Position numbers and translations under genes: made by a program. A model generated the notes under the pieces. That model had not been told where the DNA came from. It made no database searches and saw nothing but the letters and a program-made list of their open reading frames with translations. DNA of 64,000 bases from Microvirga ossetica (GTDB lineage: Bacteria; Pseudomonadota; Alphaproteobacteria; Rhizobiales; Beijerinckiaceae): positions 496,001 to 560,000 of the forward strand of contig NZ_CP016620.1 in NCBI RefSeq assembly GCF_002741015.1, read 5' to 3'. Positions 59,884-64,000 of the stretch are shown here, in pieces; position 1 is the stretch's first letter; every line of letters starts with the position of its first letter.

Positions 59884-61767
59884 ATGACCGCATCGTGCAC
59901 ATTGAGGATGAAGCGGCTGGTCAATATTTGGATCGCCGTCGCCGTCAGTCTTTTGGTCTCAATTGGTGGGTCTGCCGCTCAGCCTCAGTCTGGCGCGCCT
60001 GCCGCTCAGCCAAAAAGAATCGTGGTCCTGTATTCGTATGGCCAGCACTTCCAGTCCTGGGCTACATGGAGCAGAGAGATCCGCAATGAACTGAACCGAC
60101 AGTCGTCCTGGCCGCTGGACGTTCAAGAATATTCCCTCGCCACGGCTCGGAATGGTGACGAGGCCGCTGAGGAGAAATTTGTTGAATATCTCAAGGCACT
60201 CTACGCTCAACAACCGCCAGATTTGATCATCGCCCTTGCTGCCCCCGCGGCTCGCTTCGTCCAGCGATACAGGGCAGACCTGTTTCCGACAACGCCGATG
60301 CTGCTCGCGGCGGTCGACCCGCGCAGGGTTGATTCATCCCTGTTGTCCGAGCAAGACGCCATGGTAGGGGTGCGGTTCGATCCAGTCGCCTTGTTCGAAA
60401 ACATTCTGCGGCTGTTGCCGGAGACGAAGACCATTGCGCTGATCAACGGAAACTCACCGCCCGAGCGATTTTGGGCTGGCGAGATGCAACGGGTGCTGGG
60501 TCCGCTGCTGGAGAAAAAGGTTGAATTGCTCTTTTACGGCGAGCGGTCGTTCGAGGAGACCCTGAAGGCGGTTGCGAGTTTGCCGCCTCACAGCGCAATC
60601 TTTTTTCAGCAGCTCAATGTGGACGGCGCAGGTGCCGTCTATGGAGACAAGGAGCCCTTGAAGCGCATCCATGAGGTCGCCGACGCTCCGATTTTTACGT
60701 TCGACGAGTCTTACTTCAACGGCGAGGTCGTTGGCGGCCCGATGTTCTCACCGGCCGAGGGTGCCAGACCGACTGCCGCCGTTGCCGTCCGAATATTGGG
60801 TGGAGAGAAAGCCGGTGGCATCGAGGTTCCTCCGATCGAATTCTCAGCACCGAAATACGATTGGCGCCAACTTCAGCGCTGGAACATCAGCGAGAGCCGC
60901 CTGCCACCGGGGAGCGAAATCCTGTTTCGGGAGCCAACGGCGTGGGAGCGCTATTCCTGGCAAATCGCGCTCACGCTCGCAGTTCTCCTCGTGCAAGCCG
61001 GGTTGATCTCGGTCTTGGTGCTCGAGCATCGTCGGCGTCGGTTGGCCGAAGTGCAGTCGCGGCAGCGTATGGTCGAGCTTGCCCATGTCAACCGTTTCTC
61101 GACGGCTGGCGAACTGACGGCCACCATTTCCCATGAAATCAACCAGCCGCTCGGCGCTATTCTGGCGAACGCCGAAACCGCAGCCGCGATCCTGACGTCT
61201 CAGAGCCCCGACATCGTTGAACTCAAGAATATCGTGAACGATATCTTGCGGGATGACCGGCGCGCCAGCGAGGTCGTCCGGAGGATGCGCAGCCTTCTGA
61301 AAAAAGCACCCTTTGAACTGAGAAACGTCGACTTCAATGACGTTGTCCGCGAGACGCTTGCATTCCTTTCCTCTCTTGTCGTTGGACAGAAGCTCGAACT
61401 GACCAGTCTGCTCACACAGAATGCGCTGCCGATCCGCGCCGACCGCATTCAACTCCAGCAGGTCATCCTCAACCTTGTCGTCAACGGGATCGACGCGATG
61501 AAGGGTACCCCTGCCGAAAATCGCATCATCAGGATTCAGACCTCGCGCGTCGAAGGGTTTGCCGAGCTATCCGTGTCGGATCGCGGTCCGGGCATTCCCG
61601 AAGACAAACTGAAGGAGATCTTCGAGCCGTTCTTCACCACGAAGCAGGAGGGGATGGGCATGGGGCTGTGCATTGCCCAGACCATCATCGAGTCGCACGG
61701 CGGCAGGATCTCGGCGGAAAGCCATGCCATCGGCGCCGTGTTTCGCGTGAGCCTGCCCCTCGCTTAG
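59884..61767 (+). CDS. Sensor histidine kinase with ABC-SBP-like sensor domain
   Basis: A 627-residue membrane kinase: signal/anchor (IWIAVAVSLLVSIGGSAAQ), a 300-residue periplasmic domain resembling ABC sugar/amino-acid binding proteins of the YtrE-like type (KRIVVLYSYGQHFQSWATWS; DLIIALAAPAARFVQRYRAD; TIALINGNSPPERFWAGEMQ), one transmembrane helix (IALTLAVLLVQAGLISVLVL, about residue 363) and a kinase core: H-box STAGELTATISHEINQPLGA, N-box VILNLVVNGIDAMKGTP and G-boxes SDRGPGIPEDKLKEIFEPFF, GMGMGLCIAQTIIESHGG. The GGAGG before the ATG at 59884 sets the start. Two response regulators lie next to it, convergent, and are likely partners. Confidence 0.9.
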   Translation: MTASCTLRMKRLVNIWIAVAVSLLVSIGGSAAQPQSGAPAAQPKRIVVLYSYGQHFQSWATWSREIRNELNRQSSWPLDVQEYSLATARNGDEAAEEKFVEYLKALYAQQPPDLIIALAAPAARFVQRYRADLFPTTPMLLAAVDPRRVDSSLLSEQDAMVGVRFDPVALFENILRLLPETKTIALINGNSPPERFWAGEMQRVLGPLLEKKVELLFYGERSFEETLKAVASLPPHSAIFFQQLNVDGAGAVYGDKEPLKRIHEVADAPIFTFDESYFNGEVVGGPMFSPAEGARPTAAVAVRILGGEKAGGIEVPPIEFSAPKYDWRQLQRWNISESRLPPGSEILFREPTAWERYSWQIALTLAVLLVQAGLISVLVLEHRRRRLAEVQSRQRMVELAHVNRFSTAGELTATISHEINQPLGAILANAETAAAILTSQSPDIVELKNIVNDILRDDRRASEVVRRMRSLLKKAPFELRNVDFNDVVRETLAFLSSLVVGQKLELTSLLTQNALPIRADRIQLQQVILNLVVNGIDAMKGTPAENRIIRIQTSRVEGFAELSVSDRGPGIPEDKLKEIFEPFFTTKQEGMGMGLCIAQTIIESHGGRISAESHAIGAVFRVSLPLA

Positions 61768-61822
61768 ACCGCACGGTCGAACATGCAGCAGCCGGCACTC
61801 TCGCACCCTCGCACCGGGCGGT

Positions 61823-62218
61823 TCAGCGCCCGCTGCCTTTCCCGATGATTGTTTCGACGGCTTCGATCAGGCGGTCAGAAGGGAATGGCTTGTGCAGATA
61901 CGCGACACAACCCGATTCCAAAGCCGCCTTGCGCGTGGCCTCGCTATCGACGGCCGTGATGAAGATGACGGGCAGCGAATGGCCCGAACGCGTCAACTGA
62001 CGCCGCAGCTCAATTCCGGACATGTGCTGCAAATGAACATCCAGGACGAGGCAGGTGGCCTCGCCCAAGTGCGCGCCCTCGAGAAAGCCTTCGGCGCTGC
62101 TGAAGACCTCGGTCTCGAATCCATGGACCTGCAACACCCGCTGCACCGCGCGCAGCATACCTGGGTCATCGTCGACAACGATGACCCGATGGGACGTGCC
62201 CAAGGTTGAAGATCGCAT
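61823..62218 (-). CDS. REC-only response regulator
   Basis: A 131-residue receiver domain without output domain: VIVVDDDPGMLRAVQRVLQV (acidic pair), TCLVLDVHLQHMSGIELRRQ (phospho-Asp), VIFITAVDSEATRKAALESG and VAYLHKPFPSDRLIEAVETI (Lys). The ATG at 62218 is chosen; the in-frame extension upstream is promoter sequence that contains the palindrome TGTCCCTGAGGACA. It may act as a phosphate sink or shuttle between the kinase and the FixJ-like regulator. Confidence 0.9.
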   Translation of the reverse strand: MRSSTLGTSHRVIVVDDDPGMLRAVQRVLQVHGFETEVFSSAEGFLEGAHLGEATCLVLDVHLQHMSGIELRRQLTRSGHSLPVIFITAVDSEATRKAALESGCVAYLHKPFPSDRLIEAVETIIGKGSGR

Positions 62219-62322
62219 GGCCGGGCCCGTTACAGCATGGGTGACCTCAGAGGAGAGCGCATTCAAGATTTTCAGCCGCCAGTGTTTCTTGCGCCCATTG
62301 TGCAGGTTCCGTTGGCTAATCC

Positions 62323-62345
62323 TATTGTCCCTGAGGACAGTGTCG
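62323..62345 (-). promoter_or_regulatory. Palindromic operator upstream of REC-only gene
   Basis: CTATTGTCCCTGAGGACAGTGTC, with perfect arms TGTCC/GGACA around CTGA. The same 23 bases occur upstream of the FixJ-like gene (63059 onward). It is 105 bp upstream of the start at 62218. Confidence 0.65.
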
Positions 62346-62381
62346 CTTGGCCAGGACAGGGTTGGCCTCGGTGGCGTGGTG

Positions 62382-63017
62382 TTATCGTCCGATCCCGGCT
62401 GGCTGCTCGGCCAGAATGCCAAGGCGCTCCGCAATCAGCACAAGCTCGGCGACGGTCGCAATGTGCAACTTGTCCATGATGTTGCTGCGATGGGCCTTGA
62501 TCGTCCGCTCGGTCGCCCCAAGCTCGCGCCCGATCTCCTTGTTCATCTTTCCCCGAGCGACGCGTTCGAAAACCTGTCGTTCGCGAGGCGTCAGGCTGTC
62601 GACCAGCTTTTGCGGCGAATGGAGGTGTTCGTTTTTCTCCCGCCATGCGCGGCTGCGGGCAATCGCCCGCTCGAGGGCAGCGATCAACACGTCTTTCGGG
62701 ACCGGCTTGGTCAGCAGATCGTCGGCGCCCGCCTTCATGACCTTGACGGTGGTGGGGATGTCCGCATGTCCTGTCAGGAAGACGATGGGCAGGTGCGAGC
62801 CCAAGGCCGCCAGCCGGTCCTGCAAGTCCGGCCCGCTTAGGCCGGGGATCCTGACGTCGAGAAGAATGCAGCTCGGGCCGGCATCCTCCGGCAGCCGCTG
62901 CAACAACCGTTCCGCCGAGTCATAGGTCTCAACGGCATAGCCGGAGGCCCGCAAAAGACGCTGGGTTGCGGTGCGGAACGACTCATCGTCATCAACGATG
63001 TGCACGACGGCTGACAC
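62382..63017 (-). CDS. FixJ-like LuxR-type response regulator
   Basis: About 211 residues: REC domain (VHIVDDDESFRTATQRLLRA; CILLDVRIPGLSGPDLQDRL with phospho-Asp; IVFLTGHADIPTTVKVMKAG; DDLLTKPVPKDVLIAALERA) and a LuxR-type HTH (SLTPRERQVFERVARGKMNK; EIGRELGATERTIKAHRSNI). The T-G-H-x-D-[IV]-P-x-x-V-x-A/V-M-K-A-G-A pattern is typical of FixJ/StyR/TodT-type regulators. GTG at 63017 has GGGAG 8 bases upstream; a GTG at 63026 is also in frame. It probably binds the shared palindromes and controls itself and the REC-only gene. Confidence 0.9.
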   Translation of the reverse strand: MSAVVHIVDDDESFRTATQRLLRASGYAVETYDSAERLLQRLPEDAGPSCILLDVRIPGLSGPDLQDRLAALGSHLPIVFLTGHADIPTTVKVMKAGADDLLTKPVPKDVLIAALERAIARSRAWREKNEHLHSPQKLVDSLTPRERQVFERVARGKMNKEIGRELGATERTIKAHRSNIMDKLHIATVAELVLIAERLGILAEQPAGIGR

Positions 63018-63058
63018 GTGCGTCACTCCCGTTCCGACCCGCTACGCGGAAGGAAACC

Positions 63059-63109
63059 TATTGTCCCTGAGGACAGTGTCCTCAAGGTCACTGTGCCTCA
63101 GGACAATAG
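63059..63109. promoter_or_regulatory. Operator array upstream of FixJ-like gene
   Basis: Contains CTATTGTCCCTGAGGACAGTGTC (63058-63080) directly followed by another TGTCCTCAAGG half site (63078-63088), then CTGTGCCTCAGGACAATAG (63091-63109), which is the reverse complement of CTATTGTCCTGAGGCACAG. So two inverted copies of the same motif face each other 30 bp apart, 40-90 bp upstream of the regulator start. Confidence 0.7.
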
Positions 63110-63303
63110 CGCAATCAATCCTGGGCATTGTAGCCTCGCACCATAAAGCATCCCTCTTCTGCTCCCGATCTGCACCGTTGAAGGCCAGGGTTGGGCTGTT
63201 GATGGAGCCGCGAGCATCCCAGGCACGAAGATGTGACTGAGGATGTCGGGACATCATCAGGTTGCTTGCGTAAGGGTATACGATCGACTGGCATGAGGTT
63301 TTA

Positions 63304-64000
63304 GTGAAGCAAGTTGATGGTACCGAATGTCTTTCAGTGGGTGACAGCCGGCCACCCAGCCAGGTGTCCCAGACTGTCCCGGCAACCATCAGGCGAACGC
63401 TGCCGCCCGGCTTCATTCACCTCGGCATCTCCAAGGAAATCGCCCCGACCCTGCGCGCACTCGGCGTCGATCCCGAGCCGGTCATCCGGGAGGCCGGACT
63501 GGACCCGCGCCTGTTCGACGATGCGATGAGTATGATCCCGTTCGCCGCCCTGGGCCGGCTGTACACCCTGTGCGTGGCCCGCACGGGCTGCACGCATTTC
63601 GGGCTCCTGGTCGGCCGGCGGGCGAGCATCCTGTCGCTGGGCCTGGTCGGGCGCCTGATGCGGCACTCGCACACCGTCGGCGAGGCAGTGCGCGCGCTCG
63701 TCTCGAACCTGAGCACTCAGGACCGGGTGGTGGTCCCTGCGCTGACGGGCCGCGACGGCATTGCCCTGCTCACGTTTGCGGCCTACCAGGCGGAGAGCCG
63801 GAGCGGGCCGCAAATCCTCGACGCCGCACTGGGCGTGACAGTCAACATCCTGCGGACGTTGTGCGGCTCTGGCTGGAGACCGGATGAGGTTCTGTTGCCC
63901 CGGGCCGCCCCAGCAGACCAGACGCTGTACCGGCACCATTTCAGAGCCCCGCTCCGGTTTAACCAGGAGAGCGCCAGCATCATCTTTTCTGCCCGTGATT
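63304..64000 (+). CDS. AraC-type regulator, partial (window end)
   Basis: An open frame from GTG 63304 to the window end without stop: LPPGFIHLGISKEIAPTLRA, LGVDPEPVIREAGLDPRLFD, MIPFAALGRLYTLCVARTGC, THFGLLVGRRASILSLGLVG, DRVVVPALTGRDGIALLTFA. This is the arabinose-binding-like N-terminal domain (PF12625 type) of AraC/XylS regulators; the C-terminal HTH would lie beyond 64000. Other open frames on this stretch are shadows. The exact start between 63304 and about 63400 is uncertain. Confidence 0.82.
   Translation, partial: MKQVDGTECLSVGDSRPPSQVSQTVPATIRRTLPPGFIHLGISKEIAPTLRALGVDPEPVIREAGLDPRLFDDAMSMIPFAALGRLYTLCVARTGCTHFGLLVGRRASILSLGLVGRLMRHSHTVGEAVRALVSNLSTQDRVVVPALTGRDGIALLTFAAYQAESRSGPQILDAALGVTVNILRTLCGSGWRPDEVLLPRAAPADQTLYRHHFRAPLRFNQESASIIFSARD

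Noticed and set aside
1..64000. CRISPR arrays, rRNA genes and riboswitches
   Set aside because: No regularly spaced repeat series, no rRNA-like stretch and no recognisable riboswitch core was seen on either strand.

Overview
The window is high-GC DNA from an alphaproteobacterium, most likely Hyphomicrobiales (Methylobacteriaceae such as Microvirga or Methylobacterium, or a relative). This is inferred from the gene families present: CarD, SWIB, DUF3572, DUF6894 and DUF3597 proteins, FixJ-like regulators, a MatABC malonate operon, Bug/Tct transporters and TPR-fused class III cyclases. No rRNA or ribosomal-protein operon is present to settle the assignment.

Layout. (1) 1-6.3 kb: small chromosomal genes (cytochrome c, CarD regulator, HEPN-like protein, CYTH protein with a frameshifted WGR gene, SWIB protein). 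(2) 6.3-9.7 kb: an IS481 element, a decayed PAN-domain gene split by an IS630 element, and a frameshifted DUF3572 gene. (3) 9.9-15.5 kb: a zinc-ribbon/AbrB-like protein, a peptidoglycan-binding membrane protein, an orphan MbcA/ParS-type antitoxin domain, a translationally coupled pair made of a small basic protein and a TIR/deoxyribosyltransferase-like protein, and an M15 peptidase. (4) 15.7-18.7 kb: IS110 split by IS630, itself split by IS3, all next to a truncated acyl-CoA thioesterase gene. (5) 18.8-26.4 kb: a carboxylate module of FCD-GntR regulator and TctCAB transporter, divergent from an isocitrate-lyase-superfamily enzyme and an AbrB-family membrane protein, followed by an MFS transporter. 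(6) 26.5-31.7 kb: a complete malonate operon, matR divergent from matC-matA-matB, then an adenylate kinase. (7) 33.5-39.4 kb: an IS701 element, two divergently oriented adenylate cyclase/TPR genes and a methyltransferase remnant. (8) 39.4-42 kb: DUF6894, PLP decarboxylase and DUF3597 genes. (9) 42.3-46.3 kb: an ISNCY element, an unknown gene and a tyrosine integrase beside a tRNA-Lys 3' fragment, which looks like the end of an integrated element. (10) 46.4-50.3 kb: CoiA-like protein, metallophosphatase and several gene remnants. (11) 50.8-59.7 kb: FMN reductase, a five-gene dipeptide-type ABC transporter and an acetamidase-family enzyme, bracketed by identical 32-bp direct repeats. (12) 59.9-64 kb: a histidine kinase with an ABC-substrate-binding-like sensor, a REC-only regulator and a FixJ-like regulator sharing a palindromic upstream motif, then an AraC-type regulator running off the window.

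The intact functional units are nutrient-uptake modules (Tct carboxylate, malonate, peptide/opine ABC) with adjacent regulators, and signalling proteins (cyclases, kinase with two regulators). They sit among many insertion sequences and gene remnants typical of an accessory or genome-plasticity region. The most interesting candidates are the coupled small-basic-protein/TIR-like pair at 13.5-14.3 kb, the shared palindrome of the two-component cluster at 62.3-63.1 kb, the bracketed ABC segment, and IS transposases whose stop codons come from the target-site duplication.
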